Source: Acidobacteriota bacterium
GTDB taxonomy: Bacteria > Acidobacteriota > Vicinamibacteria > Vicinamibacterales > JAKQTR01
Assembly (NCBI GenBank): GCA_026393755.1
Contig: JAPKZO010000019.1
Span: 1 to 64,000 of the forward strand
DNA length: 64,000 nucleotides
Direction: 5' to 3'
Shown here: positions 16,691 to 26,170 of the stretch, in pieces
Layout of the letters: every line of letters begins with the position of its first letter
How positions within the stretch are numbered: position 1 is the first letter of the stretch
Notes under the pieces: generated by a model
What the model was told of the DNA's origin: nothing
Seen by the model: the letters and a program-made list of their open reading frames with translations, nothing else
The model's database searches: none
Translations under genes and position numbers: made by a program

Positions 16691-18574
16691 ATGTCGATGG
16701 GCCGCCAAGAATCGTCACGTCGCCGGATGACACAAGCAGGCCTGCTGGCCATGCTGGTGGCAGGCGCGGCGCTGCTGGTCTCACCCCTGCATGCCACCGG
16801 CGACGGCGTCGCTGGAGCACGGCTGGTCGGCGTGTCGACCCGGGTTGAGGGTCGCGCGACCGCGGTGGTGATCGAGACCAGCGCCCCGGTCGCCTACGTG
16901 GCCGCGCAGCCGGATCCCCTCACGCTGCTGGTTGATCTGCGCAATGTTACGACCGGATCATCGCCGTTCGTGGCGAAACCGACCGGAATGCTCGCTGACC
17001 TGCGCGTCCAATCCGTGCAGGCCGACGACGGCGCCCCGTTGGCCCGCATCAGGTTGACGCTCGCCAAGCCGGGCAAACCGACCGTGCGCAGCCGGTGGAA
17101 CACCGTGATCGTCGAGTTCGGCACCCGGCTCGGTGATGCCGCCCTCGCGCCCGCAGTCGCGGGCCCGGATCCGGCGTCCGCCGTACCGCAGAGCGTGGGC
17201 TCCGCCCCGTCCTCCCTCGCGCGGGCCGAGACGACTCCCGCAGCGGCCGTCGTGGCGGTCCCCCCGGCCACCGCGCCGGCTCCCTCCCCGATGACACAGG
17301 CCGATCCGTCGGCTCAGGGCGCGAAAAAGTACACGGGCCACCTCATCAGCCTCGATTTCCAGCAGGCCGACCTGCGAGCGGTCCTCCGCAGCTTCACAGA
17401 AATCAGCGGCCTCAATGTCATCGTCGATCCCAGCATCAATGGGACCGTTGATGTCGTCTTGAAAGAGGTCCCGTGGGATCAGGCGCTCGAATACATCCTC
17501 AAGGCCAACAAGCTGGGTTACGCCATCGAGAACAACGTCGTCCGAATCGCGCCGCTCGCCGTGCTGGCCGAGGAGGAAACGGCACGACAGAAGCTGAAGG
17601 ACGCCCAGGCCATGTCGGGCGAGCTGAAGGTGCTGACCAGGACGTTGAGTTACGCGAAGGCGGCTGATCTGCAGGCGCTGGTGAAGAAGACGCTGACCCA
17701 GCGTGGCGACGTTCAGATGGATCCGCGCACCAACACACTGATCATCAGTGACCTGCCGGCGGCGCTCGAGCAGGTGGGGCAGTTGCTCACGACACTGGAT
17801 CGCCCTGAGCCACAGGTGGAAGTCGAAGCTCGCATCGTCCAGACATCTCGCGACAGCGCCCGGGCCCTCGGCGTCCAGTGGGGCTTGTCGGGCAAGGCCG
17901 TGCCGCAGCTGGGCAACACCACGCCGCTGACGTTCCCGAACCAGGTCGCGCTCGAAGGCCGGGGTGGGGATAAGTCGCAGACCGCGCAGGGCGGGACGCT
18001 CGCCAACGCCGTCAACCTGGGCGCCGCCGGCGCCACCACGACGCTCGGCTTGGCGATGGGATCGGTCACGGGCGCTTTCAACCTCGACGTGGCGCTTTCC
18101 GCGCTGGAGCGGAAGGGCAGTGCCCGCGTGCTCTCGTCACCCCGCGTCATGATGCAGAACAACTACGAAGCCGAGATGACGCAGGGCGTCCAGATCCCAA
18201 TCCAGACTCAGGCGAACAACACGGTGACCGTCACGTTCAAGGACGCGGCGCTCACGCTGAAAGTCCGGCCGCAGATTACCGCGTCGAACACCGTCATCAT
18301 GGACGTCAAGCTCGAAAACGCCTCGGCGGACTTCTCGAAAGCCGTCAACGGCATTCCCCCGATCAACACGCAGCGCGCCTGGACGCAGGTGCTTGTCAAC
18401 GACAACGACACCATTGTCATCGGCGGCATCGTCATCAGCCAGGAGCAGACGCAGAACGACAAGGTGCCGCTCATGGCGCGCATTCCGCTTCTCGGGTGGC
18501 TGTTCAAGCGCGACACGTTTTCCGACGAGAACCGTGAGCTTCTGATTTTCATCACGCCGCGGATCCGCCGGTAG
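16691..18574 (+). CDS. pilQ: Type IV pilus secretin PilQ
   Basis: PilQ forms the outer-membrane channel through which the pilus passes. The protein has 627 residues. A signal peptide lies at about 17-35, and a peptidoglycan-binding AMIN domain at about 40-125 (VSTRVEGRATAVVIETSAPV, LTLLVDLRNV). A Pro/Ala linker follows. The STN/N0 domain is near 215-280 (ISLDFQQADLRAVLRSFTEI, VDVVLKEVPWDQALEYILKA), then an N1 domain. The secretin domain follows (VEARIVQTSRDSARALGVQW, LEKKGSARVLSSPRV-type sequence, IVIGGIVISQEQ, VPLMARIPLLGWLFKRD). It ends with the canonical ELLIFITPRIRR. ATG 16691 follows GTG 16688; GAGAGGAAG upstream is the ribosome-binding site. Confidence 0.96.
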   Translation: MSMGRQESSRRRMTQAGLLAMLVAGAALLVSPLHATGDGVAGARLVGVSTRVEGRATAVVIETSAPVAYVAAQPDPLTLLVDLRNVTTGSSPFVAKPTGMLADLRVQSVQADDGAPLARIRLTLAKPGKPTVRSRWNTVIVEFGTRLGDAALAPAVAGPDPASAVPQSVGSAPSSLARAETTPAAAVVAVPPATAPAPSPMTQADPSAQGAKKYTGHLISLDFQQADLRAVLRSFTEISGLNVIVDPSINGTVDVVLKEVPWDQALEYILKANKLGYAIENNVVRIAPLAVLAEEETARQKLKDAQAMSGELKVLTRTLSYAKAADLQALVKKTLTQRGDVQMDPRTNTLIISDLPAALEQVGQLLTTLDRPEPQVEVEARIVQTSRDSARALGVQWGLSGKAVPQLGNTTPLTFPNQVALEGRGGDKSQTAQGGTLANAVNLGAAGATTTLGLAMGSVTGAFNLDVALSALERKGSARVLSSPRVMMQNNYEAEMTQGVQIPIQTQANNTVTVTFKDAALTLKVRPQITASNTVIMDVKLENASADFSKAVNGIPPINTQRAWTQVLVNDNDTIVIGGIVISQEQTQNDKVPLMARIPLLGWLFKRDTFSDENRELLIFITPRIRR

Positions 18575-18604
18575 CAGGCGGACAAGAGGGCAGGAGAAGG
18601 CAAT

Positions 18605-19219
18605 ATGCAGCAGAGATGGCACTCCCGACGCGCCGCGTCGCGATGGAAAGCCGGCGGTATCGTCATCCTGACGCTGGCGGCGATCAGCGCGTGCGGGCAG
18701 GTGAATTCGACGGGACGCTCGGCGTCGTACCTCATCATGGATTCACTGCAGGGAGCGCCCGGAGGGGGGACCGGTTCCGGCACCTTCTCGAGCACTCTGC
18801 CGTCCGATGTGGTGGCGGCTAACGGTGGCATCTACTCGGATCTGGGCGAGGCGACGCTGCGCGTGGAACTGAAGGACGCGTCGTCACCGAGCGGCCCCAG
18901 CAATTCGGTGACCGTCACGCGCTACCACGTGTCGTTCCGGCGATCAGACGGCCGGAACACGCAGGGCGTCGACGTCCCCTACGCGTTCGACGGCGCGGCC
19001 ACTGCGACCATCTCCGCGGGCGGCAGCACGCCGCTGGACTTCGTTCTGGTTCGGGCGCAGGCCAAGGCCGAGTCGCCGCTGATGGGACTGCGCGGTACCG
19101 GGGGTGCGATCTTCATCTCGACGCTGGCGGACGTGACCTTCTACGGCCAGGACCAGAACGGCAGACAGGTCTCCGTGACGGGCACCATTTCGGTGAACTT
19201 TGCTGATTGGGCCGGCTAG
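18605..19219 (+). CDS. Predicted lipoprotein of unknown function
   Basis: The 204-residue protein has a lipoprotein signal with lipobox near LAAISAC (Cys about 30). The mature part starts with a Gly/Ser-rich segment (LQGAPGGGTGSGTFSSTLPS). A beta-rich body follows (ATLRVELKDASSPSGPSNSV, TRYHVSFRRSDGRNTQGVDV) and ends with VTFYGQDQNGRQVSVTGTIS. I recognise no family. It lies 30 bases after pilQ in the same direction and is followed by another lipoprotein, so it may be an accessory protein of the pilus/secretin complex. That is inference from position. Confidence 0.7.
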   Translation: MQQRWHSRRAASRWKAGGIVILTLAAISACGQVNSTGRSASYLIMDSLQGAPGGGTGSGTFSSTLPSDVVAANGGIYSDLGEATLRVELKDASSPSGPSNSVTVTRYHVSFRRSDGRNTQGVDVPYAFDGAATATISAGGSTPLDFVLVRAQAKAESPLMGLRGTGGAIFISTLADVTFYGQDQNGRQVSVTGTISVNFADWAG

Positions 19220-19309
19220 GCGCAACGAGTGGCGCGGGACAGGACAAGCATCGGCCGGAGAGTTTTTGAATTGAGCGCAGCACAGGCTGCATGGGGACGG
19301 GGCAGGACC

Positions 19310-20077
19310 ATGACGCGTAGAATCATCGTCTTCGCAATGGGCGCGGCAGTGGCGCTGGCGGGCAGCCTCGGCTGCACAACCAAGATCGATGCACCGCCGT
19401 TGACGGGGCCCTCGGAACTTTCGACGTCGATTGCCGTCTACGCCAACCCGGACAGCCTCGCGCGGAACGGGGCCGCCCAGTCGCAGATCACGATTCAGGC
19501 CCGCAATGCCAGCAATCAACCCATCCCGAGTCTGACCCTCACCCTTGCCACCAGAGGGCTCGATGCCCTGGGTCGGACGGTCGTCGGCGACGTCGGACAG
19601 CTGTCCGCAAGCCAGATGACGACCGGCGGGGATGGGCGGGCCTCGGTGTATTACAACGCGCCCAATACGGCACTCAACACTCTGGTATCGGTGATGATCC
19701 TCGTGACACCCGTCGGCGCCGACGCCTCTGGAGCGCTTCCCCGAAGCGTCACCATTCGCCTGACCTCGGCCGCCATCGCCAATCCACCTATCGCCAGCTT
19801 CACGTTCCTGCCTGCCGCTCCGATCGGCGACCAGAGCGTGTACTTCAACGCGTCTGCCAGTTCGCCCGGTTCGAGCCCGATCTCGAGCTACTCGTGGGAC
19901 TTTGGCGATGGTTCGCGAGGTTCAGGCATTGTCCAGAGTCACTCGTTCAACGGCTGTTCGGGCACCGCGTCCAACACCACCAGCGGAATCTTCGTCGTGC
20001 GGTTGACCGTGGCCGACTTGTTGGGCTCATCCACGGAATTCGCCACCGTGGTGACCGTGTTGAAGTGCAAGCCGTAG
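19310..20077 (+). CDS. Lipoprotein with Ig-like and PKD domains
   Basis: From ATG 19310 (GGGGCAGGACC before it) the protein has 255 residues. A lipobox signal (AVALAGSLGC) is followed by a bacterial Ig-like domain (SIAVYANPDSLARNGAAQSQ, ITIQARNASNQPIPSLTLTL, TTGGDGRASVYYNAP). A PKD domain follows at about 170-250 (PIASFTFLPAAPIGDQSVYF, SYSWDFGDGSRGSG, VRLTVADLLGS). Such domains mediate protein-protein or surface contacts. Two Cys in the PKD domain (FNGCSGT and the final KCKP) could form a disulfide. It follows the other lipoprotein in the pilus cluster, and a surface or pilus-associated role is plausible but unproved. Confidence 0.8.
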   Translation: MTRRIIVFAMGAAVALAGSLGCTTKIDAPPLTGPSELSTSIAVYANPDSLARNGAAQSQITIQARNASNQPIPSLTLTLATRGLDALGRTVVGDVGQLSASQMTTGGDGRASVYYNAPNTALNTLVSVMILVTPVGADASGALPRSVTIRLTSAAIANPPIASFTFLPAAPIGDQSVYFNASASSPGSSPISSYSWDFGDGSRGSGIVQSHSFNGCSGTASNTTSGIFVVRLTVADLLGSSTEFATVVTVLKCKP

Positions 20078-20087
20078 ACGAATCGGG

Positions 20088-20681
20088 ATGACCAATCAGG
20101 CTCCTATGCGCATCGACGAGCTTCGAGGCCGCCTCCAGAAGGATCCGGCCTCGATTGCTTTTGCGCAGCTCGCCGAGGAATACCGCCGCGCTGGCCGCCT
20201 CCGGGAAGCGATCGAGACGTGCCGGACCGGCCTGACCAGGCATCCCGGGTATCTATCCGCCCGCGTCACGCTTGGACGAGCCCTGCTGGACGTGGACCAA
20301 CTGGATGACGCCTGCCGGGAGCTCTCCGGTGTTCTGAAACAGGCTCCGGAGAATCTCGCCGCGATTCGCGGTCTGGCCGAGGTTCACCGTCGCCGTGGTG
20401 AGCTGCCCGAAGCGCTCGAACAGTTCGAGGACGTCATCGCGCTGGGGGGCGGCGACTCGAACACGGAGCAGCTCGTGCGGGACTTGCGCCGCGAGATCGG
20501 AGGGCAGGCCACCGCCGCCACACACCACGCGGCATCACCGGATGACGCCAGCGGGCCTGCCACGACGGCAGCCGACCGTACGGATATAGGGCGTGCCCGG
20601 CGCGTGTCAGCCTATCTGCATCGCTGGCTTGAGGCAATCATGGCGGATCGGCGTCGCCGGCTCTACCCGGAACATGCCTAA
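20088..20681 (+). CDS. Tetratricopeptide repeat protein
   Basis: The 197-residue protein has about three TPR units: AFAQLAEEYRRAGRLREAIE, ARVTLGRALLDVDQLDDACR and AIRGLAEVHRRRGELPEALE. A low-complexity Ala/Thr linker and a basic C-terminal helix (YLHRWLEAIMADRRRRLYPE) follow. No signal peptide is seen, so it is probably a cytoplasmic scaffold. It comes 10 bases after the PKD lipoprotein, which fits a pilus-linked TPR protein (PilF/PilW-like function), although sequence similarity to PilF cannot be claimed. Its stop overlaps the start of the next gene by eight bases. Confidence 0.8.
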   Translation: MTNQAPMRIDELRGRLQKDPASIAFAQLAEEYRRAGRLREAIETCRTGLTRHPGYLSARVTLGRALLDVDQLDDACRELSGVLKQAPENLAAIRGLAEVHRRRGELPEALEQFEDVIALGGGDSNTEQLVRDLRREIGGQATAATHHAASPDDASGPATTAADRTDIGRARRVSAYLHRWLEAIMADRRRRLYPEHA

Positions 20682-21834
20682 TCTGACCGCAGACCTGCTG
20701 CAGGACCGCCACGAACGGGTGCGCCGCAGATTTGATGCCGATCGGCTCGATGCGCTGATCGTGACGCACCTGCCCAACGTCAGGTACCTGACCGGGTTCA
20801 GCGGCAGTGCGGCAATCGTCGTACTGACGTCAGACGAGCTGATCTTCATCACCGATGGCCGCTACGTCACCGCCGTCCGGGAATCGGTGGCACCTGTCTG
20901 CCCGACCCTCCGACTCGTCCCGGTCGATCCGACCTACGACGCCACAGTGGTCAGTCAGATCGCCCACTCCCGCCTGCTCCGGGTTGGTTTTGAATCGGAC
21001 TACCTGTCCTTTGGCCGGCACCAGTCGATCGTCGCAGCTCTTGACGGACAGACCGTTCGCGGGAGGGCCAGCGTCGAATTCGTGCCGATCGCCCGCCTCG
21101 TCGAGGCCGAGCGTCTCTGGAAGGATCCGGCGGAACTGGCGGCTTTCAGGGTGGCGGGCGAACTGCTGGACCGGGTGGCGACCGACGTGCTGGGGGCAAT
21201 CCGGGAGGGTCAGATCGAGCGGGACATTGCCGCCGGGATTGATTTCAGCCTCAAAATGGGCGGATTTGAGGGGCCGGCCTTCGACACCATCGTGGCGTCC
21301 GGACCCAACTCCGCCCTTCCCCATGCGCGGCCTGGCATCAGGCCGCTCAAGCCAGGCGACTTGGTCGTACTGGACTTCGGGGGCGTGTACGACGGATACT
21401 GCGTCGATCTGACACGAACGGTCTGTGTGGGCCCGCCGTCGGCTGAGGCCCAGCGTCTCTACGACGCGGTCTTCGAGGCCCAGGCGGCTGCGCTGGCGAT
21501 AATCCAGCCTGGCGTACGGGTCAGCGAGGTCGATCGGGCGGCCAGGGACGTTCTGGAGAGGCTCGGTCTCGGGTCGGCGTTCGGGCACGCCACCGGGCAT
21601 GGCCTTGGCCTCGAAATACACGAGGAGCCCCGGGTTGGGCCCCTTCGCGCTGATGTCCCTGGCGTCGCGCCGGTGTCGCGCGACGAGATGCTGGGGCCGG
21701 GTGTGGTATTTACCGTCGAGCCGGGCGCCTACGTCGCCGGTCTCGGCGGCGTTCGAATAGAGGATGATGTGGCCGTGGTCGTGGGCGGAGTCGAACTGCT
21801 GACCCACGTGTCGCGCAAGCTTCTGGTGGTGTAG
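20674..21834 (+). CDS. pepP: M24B metallopeptidase (Xaa-Pro aminopeptidase family)
   Basis: The 386-residue protein has the creatinase-like N-terminal domain (RHERVRRRFDADRLDALIVT, LPNVRYLTGFSGSAAIVVLT) and a C-terminal pita-bread catalytic domain. Metal ligands can be read in order: VVLDFGGVYDGYCVDLTRTV (two Asp), FGHATGHGLGLEIHE (His), DEMLGPGVVFTVEPGAY (Glu) and GVRIEDD (Glu). The enzyme should remove N-terminal residues preceding proline; prolidase activity cannot be excluded. ATG 20674 is chosen; it overlaps the TPR gene by eight bases. accB follows directly, which matches a frequent pepP/efp/accB/accC neighbourhood, here without efp. Confidence 0.9.
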   Translation: MPNLTADLLQDRHERVRRRFDADRLDALIVTHLPNVRYLTGFSGSAAIVVLTSDELIFITDGRYVTAVRESVAPVCPTLRLVPVDPTYDATVVSQIAHSRLLRVGFESDYLSFGRHQSIVAALDGQTVRGRASVEFVPIARLVEAERLWKDPAELAAFRVAGELLDRVATDVLGAIREGQIERDIAAGIDFSLKMGGFEGPAFDTIVASGPNSALPHARPGIRPLKPGDLVVLDFGGVYDGYCVDLTRTVCVGPPSAEAQRLYDAVFEAQAAALAIIQPGVRVSEVDRAARDVLERLGLGSAFGHATGHGLGLEIHEEPRVGPLRADVPGVAPVSRDEMLGPGVVFTVEPGAYVAGLGGVRIEDDVAVVVGGVELLTHVSRKLLVV

Positions 21835-21838
21835 AACC

Positions 21839-22324
21839 ATGAATGTCGACGAGATTCGTAGCATCCTCGAGCTGGTGCGTGAGCACGATCTGACCGAGTT
21901 CGAGCTCGAGGTGGATGGGACCAAGATCAAGGTCAAGAAGGCGGGCGCCCCACAGGTCGTTCACGTGCAAAGCGGGCCGTCCTACCCGGCACTGCCAGCC
22001 GTGGCGGCCGGGGTCGTTCCGCTGGCCGTCGCACGGCCTGCCGAAGCCCGCCCGGCGTCGAGCACCGAACCTGTTGGCGCGGACATGGCCATCGTCAAGT
22101 CGCCCATTGTCGGGACCTTTTACCGGGCGCCCGAACCCGGGGCGCCGCCGTTTGTCGAAACTGGCGCACACGTGAAGAAGGGCCAGGTGCTCTGCATCAT
22201 CGAAGCGATGAAGCTGATGAACGAGATCGAGAGCGACTACGACGGCGAGATCGTCGCCGTGTACGTGGAGAACGCCCAGGCGGTGCAGTACGGAGAACGT
22301 CTGTTCGCTGTCAAGGTGAAGTGA
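21839..22324 (+). CDS. accB: Biotin carboxyl carrier protein of acetyl-CoA carboxylase
   Basis: AccB carries the biotin that shuttles carboxylate to the carboxyltransferase in the first step of fatty-acid synthesis. The 161-residue protein has the N-terminal helix ([20 protein letters not shown]), a Pro/Ala linker, and the C-terminal biotinyl domain with [20 protein letters not shown] and the biotinylated Lys in [14 protein letters not shown]. The 'thumb' sequence is present, as expected for AccB. The stop TGA shares its last A with the ATG of accC (TGATG), so the two are coupled. Confidence 0.96.
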   Translation: MNVDEIRSILELVREHDLTEFELEVDGTKIKVKKAGAPQVVHVQSGPSYPALPAVAAGVVPLAVARPAEARPASSTEPVGADMAIVKSPIVGTFYRAPEPGAPPFVETGAHVKKGQVLCIIEAMKLMNEIESDYDGEIVAVYVENAQAVQYGERLFAVKVK

Positions 22325-23697
22325 TGTTCAAGAAGATCCTGATCGCCAATCGTGGTGAGATCGCTCTGCGCGTCATTCTGGCGTGCCGGGAACTGGGCAT
22401 CAAGACCGTCGCCGTGTATTCGGAAGCCGACGAAGAGACGCTGCATGTCCGGTTTGCCGACCAGGACGTGTGCATCGGCCCGCCCCGAGCCACCGACAGC
22501 TATCTGAACGTGCCGGCCATCATCAGCGCAGCCGAGATCACGGGCGCCGACGCGATCCACCCCGGTTACGGGTTCCTGTCCGAAAGCGCGTATCTGGCTG
22601 AGGTCTGCGAGGCCTGCCACATCAAGTTCATCGGGCCGAATCCGCAGGTGATCCGCCTGATGGGCGACAAGGCCCGCGCCCGCAGGGCGATGAAGAAGGC
22701 GGGCGTGCCCGTGCTTCCGGGGTCGGAGGGGACGCTCGACAGCGAAGATCAGGCCCTGAAGGTCGCCCAGGACATCGGGTATCCCGTCATCATCAAGGCC
22801 ACCGCCGGGGGCGGCGGCCGCGGCATGCGCGTCGTCGGCACTCCCTCAGAGATGGCCCGGGCCTTCCGGACCGCTTCGCGCGAAGCCGAGGCGGCGTTCG
22901 GCGTGCCGGACGTGTACGTCGAGAAGTACCTGGAGCATCCTCGGCACGTCGAATTCCAGATCCTCGGCGATCATGCCGGCAACATCGTGCACCTGGGCGA
23001 ACGCGAATGCTCCATTCAGCGCCGCCACCAGAAGCTCATCGAGGAATCGCCGTCGCCGGCTCTGACCGCCAAGATGCGCCGGAAGATGGGAGCCCTGGTC
23101 GTCGACGCGGCGCGCCGCGTGCAGTACACCAACGCGGGTACGTTCGAATTCCTGCTCGACCGGGAAGGCAAGTTCTACTTCATGGAAGTGAACACGCGGC
23201 TCCAGGTCGAACACGGCGTCACCGAACTGGTGACCAACATCGACATCGTCAAAGAGCAGATCCGCATCGCCGCCGGCGAACGGCTGTCGTTCAAGCAGTC
23301 CGACATCGTCTTTACCGGGCACGCGATCGAGTGTCGCGTTAATGCCGAATGTCCCGACACGTTCATCCCGTCGCCGGGCACGATCAGGACGTTCAGCATC
23401 CCCGGCGGACCTGGGATTCGCGTCGACACGGCCATGTACGCCGAGGCCACCGTGACCCCGTACTATGATTCGATGATTGCCAAGCTGATGGCATACGGCC
23501 GGGACCGCGAAGAGGCGATCGCGCGGATGAGGCGGGCGCTCGACATGACCATCGTCGAGGGCATCAAGACGTCCATCGGGCTTCATCGCCGGATTCTGGC
23601 GTCCCCGGACTTCGTCGCCGGCAGACTGGATACCGGCTTCATGGAACGATTCCTCGCGGTGACGCCGAAGGCGAACGGCCTGGCCGAAGCGGTGTGA
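22324..23697 (+). CDS. accC: Biotin carboxylase subunit of acetyl-CoA carboxylase
   Basis: AccC carboxylates biotin using ATP and bicarbonate. The 457-residue protein starts [20 protein letters not shown] and has the ATP-grasp loop [13 protein letters not shown]. Other landmarks are [20 protein letters not shown], the active-site stretch [20 protein letters not shown] and [15 protein letters not shown] 22324 is used; a GTG lies one codon upstream. The carboxyltransferase genes accA/accD are not in this window. thiE starts inside the accC stop. Confidence 0.96.
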   Translation: MFKKILIANRGEIALRVILACRELGIKTVAVYSEADEETLHVRFADQDVCIGPPRATDSYLNVPAIISAAEITGADAIHPGYGFLSESAYLAEVCEACHIKFIGPNPQVIRLMGDKARARRAMKKAGVPVLPGSEGTLDSEDQALKVAQDIGYPVIIKATAGGGGRGMRVVGTPSEMARAFRTASREAEAAFGVPDVYVEKYLEHPRHVEFQILGDHAGNIVHLGERECSIQRRHQKLIEESPSPALTAKMRRKMGALVVDAARRVQYTNAGTFEFLLDREGKFYFMEVNTRLQVEHGVTELVTNIDIVKEQIRIAAGERLSFKQSDIVFTGHAIECRVNAECPDTFIPSPGTIRTFSIPGGPGIRVDTAMYAEATVTPYYDSMIAKLMAYGRDREEAIARMRRALDMTIVEGIKTSIGLHRRILASPDFVAGRLDTGFMERFLAVTPKANGLAEAV

Positions 23698-24386
23698 GCG
23701 CCCAACCCCGAATCCCGAACCCCGAAACCCGATTCCCGGCCCTCTATGCCATCGTCGATGCCGAGGTCGCGGCGCGTTTCGGATGGACCGTGACCGATCT
23801 GGCCGGTGCCTTCATCGATGGCGGCGCTCGGTTGATTCAACTCCGAGCCAAACGCGCATCCGGACGGGACTTCCTGCGATGGGCCGGGGAGGTGGTCGGC
23901 CGCGGCCGGTCAGCCGGGGCGCGCATCATCATCAACGACCGCGTCGATGTTGCCGTGATGGCGACCGCTGATGGGGTGCACGTCGGACAAGACGACCTGC
24001 CGCCGCGACGAACGCGCGACTGGCTTGGCGCCAGCGCGCTGATCGGGCTCTCGACTTACACCGACAATCAGATCGCAGAGGGTGTGACAGAACCGATCTC
24101 GTACCTGGCGGTGGGACCGGTATTTGCCAGCGGCACGAAAGACACCGGCTATCCCGCGGGAGGATTGGATCTGGTGCGACGGGCTGCGCTGGTCCTCGCC
24201 GATTACGCCACCGAGACACACACGACCCGACTGCCGTTGGTCGCCATCGGCGGCATCACGCTTGACTCCGCTCCGGACGTAATTGGCGCGGGTGCCGATT
24301 CGGTGGCGATTGTCTCCGACCTGTTGTCGACGGGCGATCCCGCCGGCCGGGCGAGGGCCTTTCTGTCCCAGCTGGCATCTCGGTAG
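23694..24386 (+). CDS. thiE: Thiamine-phosphate synthase
   Basis: ThiE joins the thiazole and pyrimidine phosphates to make thiamine monophosphate. The 230-residue protein is a TIM barrel with [57 protein letters not shown] and [13 protein letters not shown]. The phosphate loop follows as [17 protein letters not shown], then [23 protein letters not shown] 23694 overlaps the accC stop (GTGA), so it is expressed with accBC. No TPP riboswitch is visible because there is no leader. Confidence 0.93.
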   Translation: MSAQPRIPNPETRFPALYAIVDAEVAARFGWTVTDLAGAFIDGGARLIQLRAKRASGRDFLRWAGEVVGRGRSAGARIIINDRVDVAVMATADGVHVGQDDLPPRRTRDWLGASALIGLSTYTDNQIAEGVTEPISYLAVGPVFASGTKDTGYPAGGLDLVRRAALVLADYATETHTTRLPLVAIGGITLDSAPDVIGAGADSVAIVSDLLSTGDPAGRARAFLSQLASR

Positions 24387-24409
24387 GGCACGGCATGCCG
24401 TGCCCCTAC
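24383..24409. repeat. Dispersed palindrome (type 2), copy after thiE
   Basis: GTAGGGCACGGCATGCCGTG continuing with CCCCTAC is a near-perfect palindrome that includes the thiE stop codon. A matching copy lies at 57308-57333 and related ones at 52450-52551. Confidence 0.7.
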
Positions 24410-24568
24410 GATTCCCCCCTGGGATCGCCACGCTCCAGCGTGGCCGGAACCGGGGCCCGTGTGTCTCGTCTGGCGTTCACTTCAAGTCCCTGATCCAGAA
24501 TCGCGCCTGTCCCGCCAGCCGGTCGCGCCGCGCGCCGGCGAAGGCGGGAATCCCGCCGCCTCTCCATG

Positions 24569-24574
24569 TATAAT
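24569..24574 (+). promoter_or_regulatory. Candidate -10 box (TATAAT) upstream of the permease gene
   Basis: The hexamer lies 83 bases upstream of ATG 24658, after a GGCGGGAATCCCGCC palindrome (24543-24557). No clear -35 box is seen. It would give a leader of about 75 bases. Confidence 0.4.
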
Positions 24575-24657
24575 GCCCGCACCCTGTCGGTTACGGCGCC
24601 TGAGTGTGAGCTCTGGACCCCGGGCGCGTTCGTGTTGCGGAATTGGAGGACCATCTG

Positions 24658-26154
24658 ATGTCGATGTGGTCATGCAAGTCGATGGAGCAGTTGAGGGCCG
24701 AGGCGGCCGAGACCGGTGAGCATAGCCTGAAGCGCGTGCTCGGACCCGTCAACCTCATTACCCTTGGCATTGGCGCGATTATCGGGACGGGCATCTTCGT
24801 CCTGACCGGGCAGGCGGCCGCGCAGTACGCCGGGCCGGCGATCGTGCTGTCGATGGTGCTGGCCGGAGTGGCCAGTGCGTTGGCGGGCCTGTGCTACGCG
24901 GAATTCGCGTCGAGTGTGCCGATCGCGGGCTCGGCGTACACGTACGGTTACGCGACGCTGGGCGAGTTCTTCGCCTGGATCATCGGGTGGGACCTGATCC
25001 TCGAATATGCCCTCGGCGCGGCCACGGTGGCTGTCGGCTGGTCGGGCTATGTGGTCAGCTTCCTCCACGATTTCGGCATCCAGTTTCCCGCCGCTCTGAG
25101 TGCGGCGCCCGGGACTGTCGTCACGCTCGTGGATGGCACGTCGGTGACGGCGGTCTTCAATCTGCCGGCCGTCCTCATCACGATCGCCGTGACGATGCTC
25201 CTGATTGTCGGGATCAAGGAATCCGCCGACGTCAACTCCGTCATCGTCATTATCAAGGTCGCCGTGGTGATCCTGGTCATCATTGCCGGCGCCGCGTTCG
25301 TGAACAAGGCGAACTGGACGCCGTTTATCCCGGCCAACACCGGGGAGTTCGGCTACTTCGGGTGGAGTGGCATCGCCCGGGGAGCCGGCGTGATCTTCTT
25401 CGCGTACATCGGGTTTGATGCCGTGTCGACGGCCGCGCAGGAAGCGAAGAACCCGCGGCGCGACATGCCGATCGGGATTCTGGGATCACTGGTCATCTGC
25501 ACGGTGCTCTACATTGCCGTGTCGCTCGTCATGGTCGGCCTCGTGCCCTACACGCAGTTGGGCGTGCCGGCACCGATGGCGGTCGCGATCGACGCCGCGA
25601 GGGTGCAGGCGCAGGGGACGGGCTGGGCGTGGTTCATCGACATGCTGCCGTTCATGGTGAAGCTCGGCGCCATTGCCGGCTTGAGCTCGGTGATGGTGGT
25701 GATGATGCTCGGCCAGCCGCGCATCTTCTACTCAATGGCCCACGATGGGCTGCTGCCGGCCTGGGCAAAGAAGATCCACCCGCGATTCCGCACGCCGCAC
25801 ATCACGACCATCGTGACGGGCGTCGCCGTGGCGCTCGCCGCGGGGTTCACGAAGATCAGCATCCTGGGCGAACTGGTGAGCGTCGGGACGCTGCTGGCCT
25901 TCGTCATCGTGTCGCTCGGGATCATCTTCCTCCGGAAAAACCGGCCCGACGTCATCGCGCCGTTCCGCACGCCGTTCGTGCCGCTGGTGCCGATCCTGTC
26001 GGCGCTTGTGTCGCTGGCGCTGATGGCCAGCCTGCCGCTGCCCACCTGGGAGCGGCTGATCGTGTGGATGATCATCGGCATCGCCATCTACTTCGGGTAT
26101 GGCCGCCGCCACAGCGAGCTGAGCAAGCGGCTCGCGGCCGGCGCCAAGGGCTAG
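24658..26154 (+). CDS. APC-family amino acid permease
   Basis: The 498-residue protein has about twelve hydrophobic segments and the APC signature near the start: LGPVNLITLGIGAIIGTGIF and VLTGQAAAQYAGPAIVLSMV. Later parts include LCYAEFASSVPIAGSAYTYG, FFAYIGFDAVSTAAQEAKNP and GQPRIFYSMAHDGLLPAW, typical of the cationic-amino-acid-transporter (YfnA/CAT-like) branch. It probably imports amino acids by proton symport; the substrate cannot be read from sequence. ATG 24658 follows GGAGGA by seven bases. The next gene, a K+ channel, begins after 16 bases. Confidence 0.9.
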   Translation: MSMWSCKSMEQLRAEAAETGEHSLKRVLGPVNLITLGIGAIIGTGIFVLTGQAAAQYAGPAIVLSMVLAGVASALAGLCYAEFASSVPIAGSAYTYGYATLGEFFAWIIGWDLILEYALGAATVAVGWSGYVVSFLHDFGIQFPAALSAAPGTVVTLVDGTSVTAVFNLPAVLITIAVTMLLIVGIKESADVNSVIVIIKVAVVILVIIAGAAFVNKANWTPFIPANTGEFGYFGWSGIARGAGVIFFAYIGFDAVSTAAQEAKNPRRDMPIGILGSLVICTVLYIAVSLVMVGLVPYTQLGVPAPMAVAIDAARVQAQGTGWAWFIDMLPFMVKLGAIAGLSSVMVVMMLGQPRIFYSMAHDGLLPAWAKKIHPRFRTPHITTIVTGVAVALAAGFTKISILGELVSVGTLLAFVIVSLGIIFLRKNRPDVIAPFRTPFVPLVPILSALVSLALMASLPLPTWERLIVWMIIGIAIYFGYGRRHSELSKRLAAGAKG

Positions 26155-26170
26155 ACTGCGGGCGTGTGGT

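Noticed and set aside
23694-23760. TPP riboswitch for thiE
   Set aside because: thiE starts inside the accC stop, so there is no untranslated leader to hold one, and no thi-box sequence was seen.
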